Assembly (NCBI GenBank): GCA_031216445.1
Contig: CM062204.1
Location: forward strand, 10,284,501 to 10,348,500
Direction of reading: 5' to 3'
Length of the DNA stretch: 64,000 bases
Source of the DNA: Lateolabrax maculatus
Lineage: Eukaryota > Chordata > Actinopteri > Acropomatiformes > Lateolabracidae
Shown here: positions 10,260-23,666 of the stretch, in pieces
Numbering within the stretch: the stretch's first letter is position 1
How the letters are laid out: every line of letters starts with the position of its first letter
The notes under the pieces: generated by a model
Databases searched by the model: none
Seen by the model: only the letters and a program-made list of their open reading frames with translations
What the model was told of the DNA's origin: nothing
Position numbers and translations under genes: made by a program

Positions 10260-13200
10260 CGTCACACACTTACCTGTCAGCTGAAGGTCATTGCCGGCAG
10301 GTATAAAGGAAAGCATGGTGACATCCTGTGTCGTAGAGGCCAACAGTAGATTTAACAGTGACTATTGTAGGACTGCAGCACACAGGGAATTGGAAATTCC
10401 AGCTTGTGAAGAAAAAGTATGAACAATTTTTTGATTGATTAATACTGTATGGCATCTCTTATAGGCCTTATCGATTCCTCCTCTGCAAGTGTCCCTTCTT
10501 TCTGAATGTTTAGTCAGGTATTTGGTTGTGTGCTGCACTGTCAAAATAATAATTTGTGACTTTCTGTCAATGGCACAAGAGATGGATACACAATGTTGTC
10601 TCGAATATACCAAATAAATATATACAAATTACAGTCATGCCGAGGAATGGTTAAATCTTGTAACTGCGTCTGAGTCAGGTGTCTGTAAAACTGAATTCAA
10701 CTTGATGATCTGCCCTCTGCTTCTTCTGGGCTAATTAAAAAGGCGCAGTGGAAGCCCGTATGGACTTGGCTTTCATTATTTGGTTTGACAGCTCTGGATT
10801 GAAATATATTTCAAAAGTTTCCACCCCATGCCTCTGAGCAGGGGCATGGCAATTTACCAGCACACCCAGGCTGCTTTATCTCTAATAATGTTCACAGTAC
10901 ACAGAACTGTCATTTTTGAAAACACTCACGGACTCTACCAGCGTAATTATCCCCACTCACCACAGATTGAAATGGTTTCTTGCATGTTATCAAGTACATA
11001 AAAAGAAAGATTATTGGCTGTGTGGGAAATTATGAGCTGCAGGTGAACCAGAGTGCTAGAGGATGCTTACAGTTACAATTTTGTGCTGCACTGTAGGTGT
11101 GGAAGTGATGTGGTCTGAGTTTTTACATTAATGTGACGATTATGATTGTGAAGACGACAGTGACATGGTCGTGTGTGTGTGTATGTATGTATGTGTGTGT
11201 GTGCCAGATAATCTGAGTTTGTTCAAGCATGTGTGTTTCCTTTTATTCTAACCCTCCCACCCCCCGGCCTGAATGTCTTCTTTTTGCTGTTGGAGCATCC
11301 TGAGTGCTTGTGTCAAGGAGGCTTGCATCCATTGCTTTAATCCTCTGAGCCATGCAAATAATTGTGTTCCTGACTGATGTCCCATGCATTTTTCATACCG
11401 GAGCTTGACTGTGTGAGCAATGAGTAAAAAGTTTTTTCCCTCCCACCAGTTCCCATCTCCTCACCACCATACCGTATCTTTTACCTCCCCTCACCCTCTA
11501 CCTTCACCTCATGCTCATCCCTCCACACGCACATTTCCAGCCTCTATCATTGAAATCAATGGAATTGATCCTCCTGGGGTTAATGGATTTTGCTGCCAAG
11601 GTGAGGAGGATGCACTTTAATCATGGCAGATCTTAAATATTTTATCAGGGAGAGCCAAAGGTTCAGAGCTGGAGCTGGCAATGTAGAGGAAGGAATGATA
11701 GGGGAGAGAGGTTCACCGTGCATCCCAGCACTCCGGTCTAACAATGGGCCAAATGTTGTTCAATTCACAAAACAGCCGCAAAATGGTATCAAGGAGAGGA
11801 TGGCAGGATGTACTTTAGCGTTTGTACACAAACCGAGTAATACAATTGAATTGAGTTACTAGGTAAGAAGAAGGTATTTATGTCAGTGTACACAGATAAT
11901 GGCTGAGTGCACCGAGCTTCTGTGGGCTTTATAATGTTGTTTTTGGTTTTGCATAATTTCCATATTACTGTTTTAGGATGGATAAATAAGAACACTTAAC
12001 CCAATATTTTGAAGGGCCAGAAACAGTAACATTACTCGTAACTTTAACTTTCACATGGCATCAAATGTTTCCTTGTTCTGTGACAGCAGTTTTCACACCT
12101 TAAACACGTAAGCTAAAAATTACGGAAGTCTGAGAGCCGCGTGGAAAACGAGAATAGCTGCCAGTCCACAGTAACATTTTATACACTTTATGTGAAAATT
12201 GATAGATCTACTTTTTGTAAATTTTAATTGTGTTCACTTTACACACATATCAATGAAACTCCTTACAGCAATCCAAGCCAGCAGCAGTGTCTTTATGGGA
12301 CTTTATGGAACATTTACACAAATCTTATTCTGTTTTACTGTAGTTGTCAAAATGACAAATTATCTTCCATTTTTGTTGTGAGAAGGGTGTCACAATTCTT
12401 CAAATCAACGATTTAGATTGAAAATATGTATGTATAGGGGGATAGGGACTTATGAAATGACAGGATATTCCCCCGATGGAGTATAAACACTGGTGGTGGT
12501 GATGATGCAGAAGAAATGAGGGAATGCTGAGAATGGATGGATGAGAGCAGGCTTTTGATGGGTGGCGGTGGGCGGATCTTTGGAACTGAATATGAAGGGA
12601 GCCAAAGGAAGTACTCTACGGAGCTGGCTGCGATGAGGACTGGAGGTGAAAGGGATGGAGGGATGGGGTTGCTTCGGTTTGCCCGAAATGACATCTGATG
12701 GAAGCAGAGAGATGCAACAGCTTCAACGTTTGCCCGCTATGAGATGATTGGCTCATCTAGTACATGGCAAAGATATGATTGGTTAATTGAGAGAGTGAAA
12801 ACGCCTACAGTCAACGGATGAGATTGAAGCGGGAAGAGGGAGAGGGATGCAAAATAATGAGTGAGCGCAGATAGACCGTCTTCCTTCCTAACTTTCACTA
12901 TAGCAGTTTGTTATAACAATATGCATTCACTTGTTGATAATTCCTGAACTACAGCTTGTGCTCATTTATACAGGGCAGGATCAACAGACTGACTGAAATG
13001 GACATGTTGAGGCACATTGTATAGGCACTTTGAAGCGTAGTTGTCCACAACCGAGTACGGTTGCATATCCGCAGTGAAAAACACTCCTATAGCATTAGTT
13101 TTTGCTTTGGCAGAGTTTGAACCTGCAGTGAGAGGATGCCTGAACACTGTGGGGAGAAAGTCTTGCCTTCCTGTCTGTTTTTGTCTCATTTATGTGTATC

Positions 13201-16200
13201 CACAAACATACCCGACTTCTATTCAACAATGTTGGTATACAGTTTGACAATATTTGTTGTTCATTTTAGCTGTAACTAACCGGGAAAAGCTGACTAACTT
13301 GCACTGGCAAAATGTTTTTTTTTTTTTGGGATGTGAGCAAGTAGGCGGGGGTGGAGAGAAAAAAACTACTGGGAGAATCACATGCAGCTTTGCAACTTTG
13401 GAATAAAATGGTACACTGTAGACAAAAAAGGAAGGGCCTAATGAAACCAGGACTCTCTTCAGAGGTTAATTAGCCATCACACATTTCATTGTCAGACAAT
13501 GGGACAGTCACTTTTCAGACTGACAACCCATCATTTCAGTGAGAATTTGTCATCAATAGATATAGATAACCAATACAGAGTATATTCTGAGTCTGACAAG
13601 CCATTACTCATGTTTTTGCACCTTTGTTATCAATAGATGCAGACAAAAAATACATAGCCAATAACCTAAAGCACAGGTTAAATCTTAAAGCTAAATGAAC
13701 CCAAAAATATGTCAAATAAGACCAATGACAATGACACTTTTACATTAATACATGTAACCATTAAATATGGACAGGAAATTGATAATATAAAATAATAAAG
13801 GACCACATGGAGGCCAAATTAAACAAAAACAATAAAATAAAAATAGCTTCTTTCCATGGTCTCAACCATAAGCAAGCAAAATATATATATATGTGCAAAC
13901 ATTTAAAAACTAAGAAAGGATCCCACAAGATAAAGAAAAAAAGTGTCTGCAACATGCTCATCACTGCGTATTAGTGTTTTCCATTGGTAGTATAACATAA
14001 CAAATGTTACATCCGTCCCAATATCATCATTAGATATTATTTTTTTTAAGGAAGCAATTACTAAAAAAATTTAGAATCCCCTTAGATGTCTTGAATAAGA
14101 GACAATCTTTCATAAGCCTGTCCTTGTCTTCTATCAAGACCACAGGACTTTCTGCATGTCATTATGACTGAATGTGACACATCATAATAAAGCAGTTTGA
14201 TGTTCTAGCTTAATTAACAGTGTTGAAGTAGTTTAGTTATAATTACTACACTTCCTACTCAGCAGAGGGTTTGAAGAATGAAACATCTGCACCCTGAGAC
14301 AACACTGCACACAACAACATCACAAACAGAAACGTTCAATTAAATATCATCTTATACACAAAGGCGATGTCACACCAGGCCATGTTCACAATATGTTATT
14401 GTCTCTTATTCAGAATCATTCAATAATGGTTGAAGTCATTTTGGGCTTTAACAATAGATGTCTGTTACTAAGATGTAAGGACAAAGTATAAAAGAAATAA
14501 TTCCAGTTAATTATGTTGGAACTTGTCAAGGGGTTTGCCATGCTCGTATATTACAGTTGCTTTAAAAAAAAAAAAGTACTTTTCTTTCTTTTTTTTTGCT
14601 TACAGAGAAATAACGTACAGCCTCAATGTTTTAAAGTTTTATTAGCGGTTCATTTTAGCCTCATTTAATGAAAATTCATGCAGGCTAGCTACCACTAGTA
14701 CTACCAAAATCCAGCTGTGACCCTACACTTTTGCAGCATACAGTAGATGTATACCATTTATCACATTTTCTGGTCTATAAAATTTATGCTGTTACCTCTT
14801 TGAAGAAGAACAACCTACGATACGGAGTTGGTACCTGGGTTGAAGGCAGGAAAAAGTATGGCTGCCCCACCGTGGATTTATACCCCGAGTGCCTCATTTA
14901 CTAAGCTCTGCATTACCATCACACCTAATTAAGAGTAATGTGAAGCCACATAGATGCACTTTAAAGTGTATGAAGATGTATGTTGTGTTGAACGTGTTGC
15001 CCCACAGGGAGTAAGCTGAGCCAACAGCGAGGACACACACGAACCCTCAGAGTAAGTGAGTAGTCACCAAGGTTTGACCAGCACCCTTTGTCAGTGATGT
15101 AAAGAGATGGTGATTAAGTACTACTTGTCTTAATTAGCCTGTGGTAAATGGCATAAAGAGTTTGCCATTAAAGCAATTCATAGTAATATACCAAACTAAT
15201 TTTCTGCTCAGCCTTTGGAGTGTTATGTTAAGAAAAAAAGCTGCCTTTGGAAGATTATTATTTTAATTTTTTTTTCAATTCAGCCAGATGGAAGAAGACT
15301 TTACTTTGATCGGGCTGGCCTTTTGATTACCCATGCGTGGCTGTGGGACACCTGCTTAGAAAGCACACATTTCTATGTTTATACATTAGTTTTCAAAGTT
15401 CTCAGTTACTTTGACACCTGAGTGCGAAGAGTATTGGCCGAGCGCCAGCCTGAATATTTGAGCAATATCACACGTCTCCTCCAGAGTCACAGCAGCACAG
15501 ACCTTTTTTAATCTTCTCATCTCCCCTTCCTGCTGGAAAAGGTGGAAAGTCATGCATGCTGGGAGGGAAGGTTTTCATATAAGACAACAGGAGAAGACCC
15601 CTTGTCATTGGCTAAGACTTCAGCAACATGTAGGGTCGCAGGGTAACTCGTTAGAGTGCTCAGCAGTGATCGTAGAATTGAATTTACAATGAGTGCATTT
15701 CCATTCACTTTAGTGTTCTGATTTTGAGTCTATTCTTGGCTTTGATCATATTTGGGCTATGACGTTTACATGGAACCTGATTATTCATCTTCCTTTATAC
15801 ATGAATGTAATTATCCAGCAAATTTGTCATTTCTGTACCAACTGAGTTAGCTCAGCAGTTGAGGATGAACAGTGCAGCATTCATCACTCCATTACTAGTA
15901 ATGGAAGACAGTAGAGACAATTACATTATATATATTTGTCATTTCAGCATGTAGGTCATCATAACATCATTTAGTTTTTTGTATAACCTTTAAGTCACTG
16001 ACACTGAGGATGCACCCACCAGCATGGCAGAGAATCATAAGGAAACCTGGATAAGTTAAATGCCAAAGTATCCTAATTTCTGTCTGAGTACTCCTTAGCT
16101 TTTCAAGGTGCCTGAAACCAGGATATGGGGTTAAGTCAAGATGTAAACAGTGAGTAATAAAGCAGTTGTATTACTAAGCCAACCATCACACTCATATACA

Positions 16201-16700
16201 AATGTATTCCCCATTGATAAATTATAGATGCCACACTCCCCCTTGGATATTGATCAAAGCTGTGAAACCTGCATTTTCTGCAAATTTGGCAGCGTACAAC
16301 AACTAAAGTGAGCAGAAGAGCTGTTATCAACTGGTTCAAAAACAGTTTCTTTGAAAAAGACAACAGTTTGAAAAGTGTATGCAATAACTGACTAATAAAA
16401 CCATAGAGGGAGCAGAAAGTGTATTTTATTTTTGTTTTCAACAATTTGAATTGCCATGGTGTGTATTTTTTTAGAAGAATTATTTTTATTCGTTAGAAGC
16501 TTGATTAATGGCTCTCTGAATTAGTTATGCAAACCATTCTATAAATAATATTGTTTTAAAGTAATAGAAACCCATACATTATTTCCTCAATTACACTTCA
16601 GTTACAGCCTTAGCAAATGTTTTGAAATTGTCTTATGTAATTTAAAGTGTATATCTATTTCTGCATGACTGCACTCAGTTTGATTCCTTTTTCTGATCTT
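10260..16700. other. Long gene-free stretch
   Basis: No exon recognised on either strand. It holds a short GT/ATGT tract (about 11171-11204), a poly-T run (13315-13328), a short AT microsatellite (about 13880-13892) and scattered A/T runs. 11530-11640 (TCATTGAAATCAATGGAATTGA..., TTAATGGATTTTGCTGCCAA) is complex and repeat-free and might be conserved non-coding DNA, but nothing shows it directly. Confidence 0.45.
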
Positions 16701-16719
16701 ATTAATTTTAGACAAATCC

Positions 16720-16935
16720 CACAAGGCTGTCAAAGTCCTCGCATAATTGGCTGCAGCCGTGATAAATCAGATGCTAATTACACACAAATTATGAGCGCAA
16801 ATTGAATGAAAGGCGCAACGCAAATGCATATCTGGCCAGCGTAAGCAAAGGGCCCTTAAGGTTAATTAGGGTATCTCCCAGTGTTTGCGTAAAATGTTGT
16901 GCTTCCCAGCTTGTTTAGCAAATTGTGCTAGGTGA
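16720..16935. other. Candidate conserved non-coding element
   Basis: Repeat-free, non-coding sequence rich in homeodomain- and POU-like words: GATAAATCAGATGCTAATTA, CACAAATTATGAGCG, AAATGCATATCTGG and AAGGTTAATTAGGG. The mix of TAATTA cores, TGCAT and GATA-like sites in about 200 bp resembles developmental enhancers. Conservation was not tested. Confidence 0.3.
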
Positions 16936-17406
16936 CTGGATGAATAATTGTCATAACCAAGAAGAAGAAAACCAAATGAATAACTGATTGCGTACATAAA
17001 TTGTCTGTTTTATAGGCACAGTGATTATGTACTGAACAATTGTCTCAGTTTGGATCACAGAGAGATACTTCTGCGGTCGTTTGTCTGCATGTTGTTGCTG
17101 TTTCACCAATGTGATCAAGAGGATCCAAAGCACTGCCCAGCACCAGCAAACCCATCTGCCATCAGAACCATTAGCATTCACAATGCAGCCCCATTGATAC
17201 AGTATGAAGGACCGCAACCCAATGAATGAACAGCTTTTTCCCCATATAGCCTAACCGGGACAAACTTGCATGCTGCCGGTCTGTAATTGCCCATCAGTGG
17301 CCTGACTAACCTGGACTGCATTGTGTAATGCTTGTGTGAGCTGGCTGCAGTGAGAGCCATGCCCTACCCCAAGAACGGGCCAGACAAACAACAGGGGCAC
17401 ATGGAG

Positions 17407-17449
17407 CTGTGTATGCCTGCTGTCAGAGAATGACAGCAGGCATACACAG
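17407..17449. repeat. Perfect 19-bp inverted repeat, 5-nt loop
   Basis: CTGTGTATGCCTGCTGTCA (17407-17425), loop GAGAA, then TGACAGCAGGCATACACAG (17431-17449). Every base of the arms pairs. GCAC at 17397-17400 and GTGC at 17458-17461 could extend the fold, giving about 65 nt overall. The loop is short for a microRNA precursor, and exact identity of the arms suggests a young quasi-palindrome rather than a long-selected structural RNA. Confidence 0.92.
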
Positions 17450-17469
17450 TTGACAGAGTGCAGGATCAG

Positions 17470-20400
17470 GGGGCGACTCCTCTCAGCTGTCTCTGTGCCC
17501 TACCCTCAGCATCAGGCTGGCATGCGTTACGAGTTTGGCTGAATTGAATGCCATGCGCTGGTGCCGTGCATTTAAATACAAATCATTTTTTTCAATGTGA
17601 AGAAATGGTGTAAGGGAATGCAGTGAAAACAGACTGCGTTGACACGTTGCCTGTATTTTCTGTGTGTATTTATATTTGTTTGTCTTTGGAACACATCCTG
17701 CTGGCCTGGTATGAGGCTCTCACATTGCAGCATCGCTGTGCCTCAGATGTAAAATGACAGCTATGAATTAGAATCAACCAATGTTTCTACCTAGAATATC
17801 TTTACTCCTCCCCTTATCCTCGTGCTCCTGCCTGTCCTGCAGGTGGCCTGACCTTTCCAAATAAAACTCATCCCTCTGCTGATCCCTTCTTACAAAGCTC
17901 TTACGTGTAGCAGTGTTGCTTATTCCGTTGACACACAATGACAAAAGACTGAAGCTTCTTTTTAATCTGTAGGATGTAGGAATTTGTCTGCATCAAAATG
18001 TTTTGCTGATGGATCAATCCTCTAATCTGCTTGGCTTTTTAGCCCTACACGGCTATTGAAGAATGCTCCAAGACGCTGTTTGAAAGAAACCTAAAACTGA
18101 GGTTTGTCTTTTAAAACATACAGTAGGTCCTTTGAGTCGGTTGAAACATGAGCCAGTGGTGTGTTGAATGAGAGGAGGCAGGGGATTTCAGGGAGCAGGT
18201 GTAAGATTTATGGTCTGTGGCTGATTTAATACTGTGCACATTAGCAGGTGACAGCTTATATGTTGTATAACATCAGATTTATACTGCAGTGGTCCGGTGG
18301 GTGATTTGATAATGGCATTACTTTTAAGATTTAATCCTCTTGATTTTTAATCCTGAATCCCTTCCCTGGTCACCTGAACTGTAGATTAAGTTTCAAGTGT
18401 GGAAAGAAAAATATTTAAAATGTTCTTAATTTGTACATTTGAATTTTTGACATGAAGTTATATACCCCCGTATGTAAAGTTGTTAAGTAGCACATTGCTA
18501 AATCATAAATTATTGTTATTATTATTATTATTATTATTACTTTCTAGTTATTTATTTATTAATTAAATAAATACACATAAGAGCTTTGAGGAGGAAAAAT
18601 ACATTTTTGGCCTGTCAGTATGCCACAGTCCAGAGTGAAACCACTCAACCACTGGATAAATTTCCATTAAATTCATTGTCACTTCATGACGAAATACCTT
18701 TTACACTAGTCTGTGTATTGCCATCATGTTGAGATTAATGCTAAAAGAGCAGGTTAACATTCAAGCGTGCCAATATGTTTGCGAACTGTTGTCAGTTTTA
18801 TCACATTCTTAGAACTGTAGAGTGGGAAACAAAGAGGAGTCATGAAAAAGCAATATATAATATACATCTGACATGTGGTTTTTGTTCAGTTAAGATTTTG
18901 TGAAGTATTCCTGCACAGGCCTCAAATGATTTAGGGTTACGTAACTTGTTGTTTAATCAGAGCAGCAGGCATCATGCATTGGTTGTTGGTTTTTTATGTT
19001 CGTGGATTGCTGTTTCTTTGTCTGACATGTCAAAAAGAAGATGGAGGGCAGGCACTTCAGTGACACAGAACACCAGGATATTCAGAAAGTTGTGTAACAG
19101 TTGGGGATTAGATCAGTATTGACCTTTTCTGACGTACACAATGTTACTTATTGAGGAACAATCCTGATAAAGAAATATCCAGAGAATCAGCCTTGGGTAA
19201 TGAAAAGAGTCCTGCTGCTTCAGTAACAATGATACATGGATGTTGGCACAGTGGTGTGTGTGTCACTGGCAGCCAAGTAATTCAGAAACATAGTAGAAAC
19301 AGCTAATCCATATCTATCCTGTACTTTCAACATTGCTGTTTCTCTCGGGGAGATTGAATGCCCAAAGCTATTTCGTTTCCACTGTGTCAGAGCCACTGGT
19401 AGCATAGCTGGAGTCCTTCTCTTCCTTCTTAGTCAGAGAGACTGTTGTAAGTAAGGAAAAAGGAAGAGGTATCACTGCTTCAGAACTTCTACAAAGGCTC
19501 ATTTAGGGGAGGAAATCAAACCACAAGTGGTGATTAGAACTTGGCCTAGCTCCGGCTCAGTGAGGAAGTTCCACAGTGGTGCTCTGGAGTGAGTAGAGCA
19601 TTAAAAGGTTTTTGTGAGAATATTAAAAATATTTTCCCACTTTTCTCCCAGACATAAAACTTCTTCAAGTGGCACATATACAGTACCGTCAAAGAGACAA
19701 CCAGTGCATTTCCAACCACTAGCTTTTATGCCCTAAAAAAACACGCGCCAACATGCATCCTTTTTCTAATATTGTCTGGCTATCGGCAAGTTTGATGAGA
19801 TGTTATGAGCAAGTGAGGATAATACATGGATGTATATACTGTAATAACATTGCAATGAGGGTGGTTAAGGATGGACAGTTGTGTGGAAAGTTCTACCATT
19901 TTTTTTCAGCAAGATATATTTGGTGAGATAATGTGGCTTTATTTAACAAGGTACATACAAGCATATAATGGCATATACTTTTTTTGCAGAATCACCCAAT
20001 ATCAGTGTTGGGTTTGGTCCGAAGGTTGGTGTGAAGGATGCTGGGTTCCTAGATCAAAGCCTGTCAGATTCACCTCCTTCAAATAAAAAAAGTTCCCAAT
20101 GGATCCCTTTATACAAGACCGTGGAAGTCAACAACTGGGATGTCAGTGGTAGTGCAGTAAAAGACGATGTTGTAAGCTGACATGACAACACATGATGAGA
20201 AATCAATAGCCTCAGCTCTCCACGTTCTCTGAAAGGAGAAGGAGTGAGAAGGAACGGGTGGGGGGATGGGTGTCAGTTCATTTTTAATGTGAAGAGGATT
20301 CATGAGGACCTTGACAGACACTGATTGTTTGTCCCATTAGACCAGATGACACAGCTGAATACAGATGATCTATCGGCAGAAACACTGCATTATATATAGA

Positions 20401-20500
20401 TTGTGTGTTTGATATGCGCTATGGCATACGCTTTACAGATACAGTGTATATACACTACACATACTAGTCTTGTAAATCGTGCTTGGTCAACACGCTGCGA
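17470..20500. other. Gene-free stretch
   Basis: No exon recognised. It holds an (ATT)n microsatellite at about 18517-18539 followed by an ATTTATTTATTAATTAAATA run. The rest is unremarkable AT-rich sequence. Confidence 0.45.
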
Positions 20501-20507
20501 GTTTTGT

Positions 20508-20700
20508 TAAAGGATAGGTTCAACTTTTTTCATGCTTTTTTTGATGGAATATTTACATACCCATATGTACATTTAAAGATTTATTGGTCGCTCAATTGTA
20601 CCTCCTGTTAATACTGGCCACAGAGAGAACAATTTTCAATCTAAGTGATGGGGGGAACAAAATCCACAGTTCTCCTTTTCAGCGTCAGTTAACTGAATCC
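20508..20700 (+). mobile_element. Degenerate fish interspersed repeat copy
   Basis: It begins TTAAAGGATAGGTTCAACTT, then TACCTCCTGTTAATACTGGC and AAGTGATGGGGGGAACAAAA plus TCCACAGT. This is the recognisable layout of a common teleost repeat (AAAGGATAGGTTCACA...CCTCCTGTTCATACTG...AAGTGATGGGGGACAAAATCCACAG), recalled from memory. No coding capacity. Confidence 0.6.
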
Positions 20701-20769
20701 ACTTGTTTACTCCAACTCAGACACTGACGCCTCACATTGGCTTTAGTTTAACTGTAAAATTCAAATTCC

Positions 20770-21298
20770 CGCTTTGCGTTATAACATTATGTGCAAGTGT
20801 TTAAGACATTGGTTTAAATGAGGCCAATGAATGCCCTGAAACATGATCTCCTCTGCTCATTTTTGGCCACAGTGTGCATTTACACTATAAGAATTGGATG
20901 TTTCTTGCTGCGACTTTTACTGCACTACAGCTGTGTAACCCTGGTGGAGGCCACATCCAACCCAGAGTCAACCGTGAATCAAGCTATTGGCTCTCCTCAG
21001 TTAATACTGTGAAGGAGTGTATCACAAATTCTAATGGGCCTCAAGTGGTATTGGAATGGGTAAATGTGAGGATCTATTCTCCAGGCTTTGAGGCCGAACA
21101 GCTAAAAAGGGCATGTTTATTTTCTTCTCCTCTCCTCAGTGTACTTGTACTATTCTCCATCTCTAGTGCATTGTCTATTGATTTTCTCCAGCCCCCTCTA
21201 TCAGTCAGGCTTTAATAAGACAACACATGTCGCCTTTAAAAGAAATGTATTAGAATGTTAATGGTTCACTCCACAGACCTGTTTGCCTCTCTGCTGTG

Positions 21299-21330
<32 letters not shown>

Positions 21331-23289
21331 GTGTGTGTGTGCGTGTGTGTGTGTGTTCGTGCAAACACACGATTGTGTTTTTGTGTATTTTTATTAAGAC
21401 AGAAGAAGACAGCGTTTATCTTGATGGTTTTAGGGAGTAAAGGGGATGGAAAACAAGAGAATGTGGCAATAGAGGGGTGAAGGGATAAGGATGGAGAGAG
21501 AGGTAGAAAGTGAGGGTGAAACCTCCTCGTGCAGAGTGGATTCATCTTCTGTCTTATTGCTCCTGCAGGGACCAATTTATCTTCATTTAGGTTTTTGGCA
21601 CCAACCCCAATCCAGACCAGCCACTTCAAGAAAGCGCATGAGCCCAGCGTGGCTCTTTAGCCCATGTGGCTTACAACTAGGGTTTGACCAGTACTGTGTT
21701 GATTACATTGTTTGAGCAAAGGTTTCTGATAAAAAATTATTTGAATGCAACCGCTTGCAAGAAAATAAATGTTTAATGTTGCCCCCAAAATTGTTTTTGT
21801 AAACGGGTGAAAAAAAATAAATTTTTGTGAGTTATATAGAATCTTGGCCCCTCTGTCTGGCCCCTCTCCCATTCAAACTGATTTCCTTGGTACTGGTATG
21901 AGGCGAGCCAATCACAAGCATTTATCTTGTATGAGGTGGGTTTAATACAATGACTGACAGAGAGGAGAGCCGTTGAAGCCTCTTTGTAAATATCCCAGAT
22001 GGCGCTGCCGATACGGAGCGTTCAACGGCCGGCTACAGCGGCAGTATTAAACGGACTGGACTTTTATATATATTGTGTATTTTCAAAAATCCCTCCGATT
22101 GAAATTAAGTGTTTATATTCTCACATGGCTCATGCTGATAATTTGTTGGGTAACGTCCATTAAAGATTTAGGTGAAGTTTCTTTGTAGCTCATATACACA
22201 GAGATAGTGGGAAAACTTTATCAAAAGTAGGATGAAGGTGGTGCTTCCACCTTAGAATAGAATTTAAAAAAAAAAAAATCACCAACTACTTACCTTTAAC
22301 CTGTTTTTAACAGATTAAAAGCTACTATTTATCACGTTTTGTTTATCAGTATATTGTCGGATATGTCAGTCTTTACTTTTCAGGGTGATGCTACATGTCT
22401 TAGTATTTCATTATACATTTTATAGATGTTTACATCCTTTAGGATTTGGAGGCTTCTGTCTTCTCAGTGTCTTTATTGAGCTTTAGCTCAGACCACAACA
22501 CCTTCTCCATTCAGCAGGGTATAAATTAACATTGATTTTAGATATGGTCTTACTGTAGCATCATGGCCTTGGTGGCCAAATAACTAACAATAACCTTCAC
22601 AGTATGAGTGGGTGGAGAGGCAGCGGGGGGACCAAATAAAGACTCAGGAAGGGAAAGGAAGAGAGCTGCATTATTCTGCCAGTGTAACTCTTCATTAAAA
22701 ATAATTGCTTATTAAAACAAAATCCTTTGTCGCCTCATTTCATTCAAGTATTTGCAGATGTCCAGTCCAGATGTACAGGGTGATGCAGATATATTTAACA
22801 TCCATCGTGTCGGCCACTTTCTCTGTTTAACCTGTTGATTTAACCCTGTAATGAAGTTGCCATGTTGGGTTATACTCAGCAATTACATTATACTGCACTA
22901 AAAACGGTCACTGTACTGTGAATTCTCTCTCGCCTCCTTCCACTCTTCCCCTCCTTTTCCTATCTACCATATGTAACTTCCAAAATCACACGCTGCATGA
23001 TGCTGTCTTCGCCGTATGGCGCTCAGCAGTCAGATGCTTGTTAATTGTTTTGCTTCTAGAAAAGGAACAGGGAAGGGGTGGCGGAGTGGCGAGAGGAGGC
23101 TAGAGAGAGGAAGGAAGACGGCTGTCAGAAATCAGAGGGACCCCTGCTGCCATGTCTGGATGCAGCATTGACTGCGCAGTGAAAAGAGAAAAGGAAAGAG
23201 AGAGGGAGAGAGGGGCAGAGTTGTGTCATTCTGACTATGTTGCGCTGTGCAGTCTGGTCTAGGTGCGCTACTGACAGCCCAAGATTGAT
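20770..23289. other. Gene-free stretch upstream of the inpp4b promoter
   Basis: Contains an interrupted (GT)n tract at 21299-21356. A mixed block at about 21670-22080 includes GAGCCAATCACAAGC, a CCAAT-type site, and an AGATGGCGCTGCCG patch; it may be another old repeat. No exon is recognised. Open frames here mostly run through the GT tract. Confidence 0.45.
21299..21356. repeat. (GT)n microsatellite, interrupted
   Basis: About 58 bp of GT units broken by GC steps at two points. Confidence 0.95.
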
Positions 23290-23666
23290 GGATAGAGCTG
23301 TGTATCGCATATAACATCAATTCTGTCCTGCTTTCTCTTTCATTCGGAGTCTCACTCCCTCATCACTCCCCCCTTCCTCTCTCTTCTGCTCCCCCCCCCT
23401 CTCTCTCTCCCTCCCGCCGCTGCTCCAGGTCCCTCGCCTGTCCCTCTCTACCGTATTAGTTTCCAAAAGGCATCTTGAATGCTGCCAGAGAGCGCGCTGT
23501 GAGGCAGCAAGAAAACGAAGCGAGCGGATTGCTATCTTTGTGACAGCTTTTCTGCTTGGCAGGCTGCGTGCGAGCCGGGGAACTGGACTGGACTGTGGTG
23601 TTTCGTGGAGGAGGTGGGAGAGGAGGTGGAAGGGCAAGAGGGAGAACTGAGGGGCAAGCTGGACAG
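23290..23666 (+). promoter_or_regulatory. inpp4b: Probable inpp4b promoter / 5' UTR region
   Basis: Immediately upstream of the start codon the sequence changes from AT-rich to a pyrimidine-rich then GC-rich block, with locally raised CpG (around 23410-23440 and 23490-23575). A weak TATA-like GCATATAACA lies near 23307, followed by pyrimidine-rich sequence suited to an initiator, but the start site cannot be fixed. The transcribed part probably contains a short upstream ORF at 23479-23502 (ATG, seven codons, TGA), with no other ATG before 23667. Whether this is exon 1 of the mRNA, or a coding exon preceded by further non-coding exons as in mammals, is not decidable from sequence alone. Confidence 0.4.
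23479..23502 (+). other. Upstream ORF (7 codons) in the inpp4b leader
   Basis: An ATG at 23479 opens a minimal frame encoding MLPESAL and stops at TGA 23500-23502, 164 nt before the inpp4b start codon. It is the only ATG between there and 23667. If the leader starts upstream of it, it could reduce initiation at the main ATG. This is inference: transcription of this position is not shown. Confidence 0.35.

Noticed and set aside
15849..15870. tRNA A-box-like TTAGCTCAGCAGTTGAGG
   Set aside because: No B box (GGTTCGA-type) downstream and no cloverleaf could be drawn, so neither a tRNA nor a clear SINE head.
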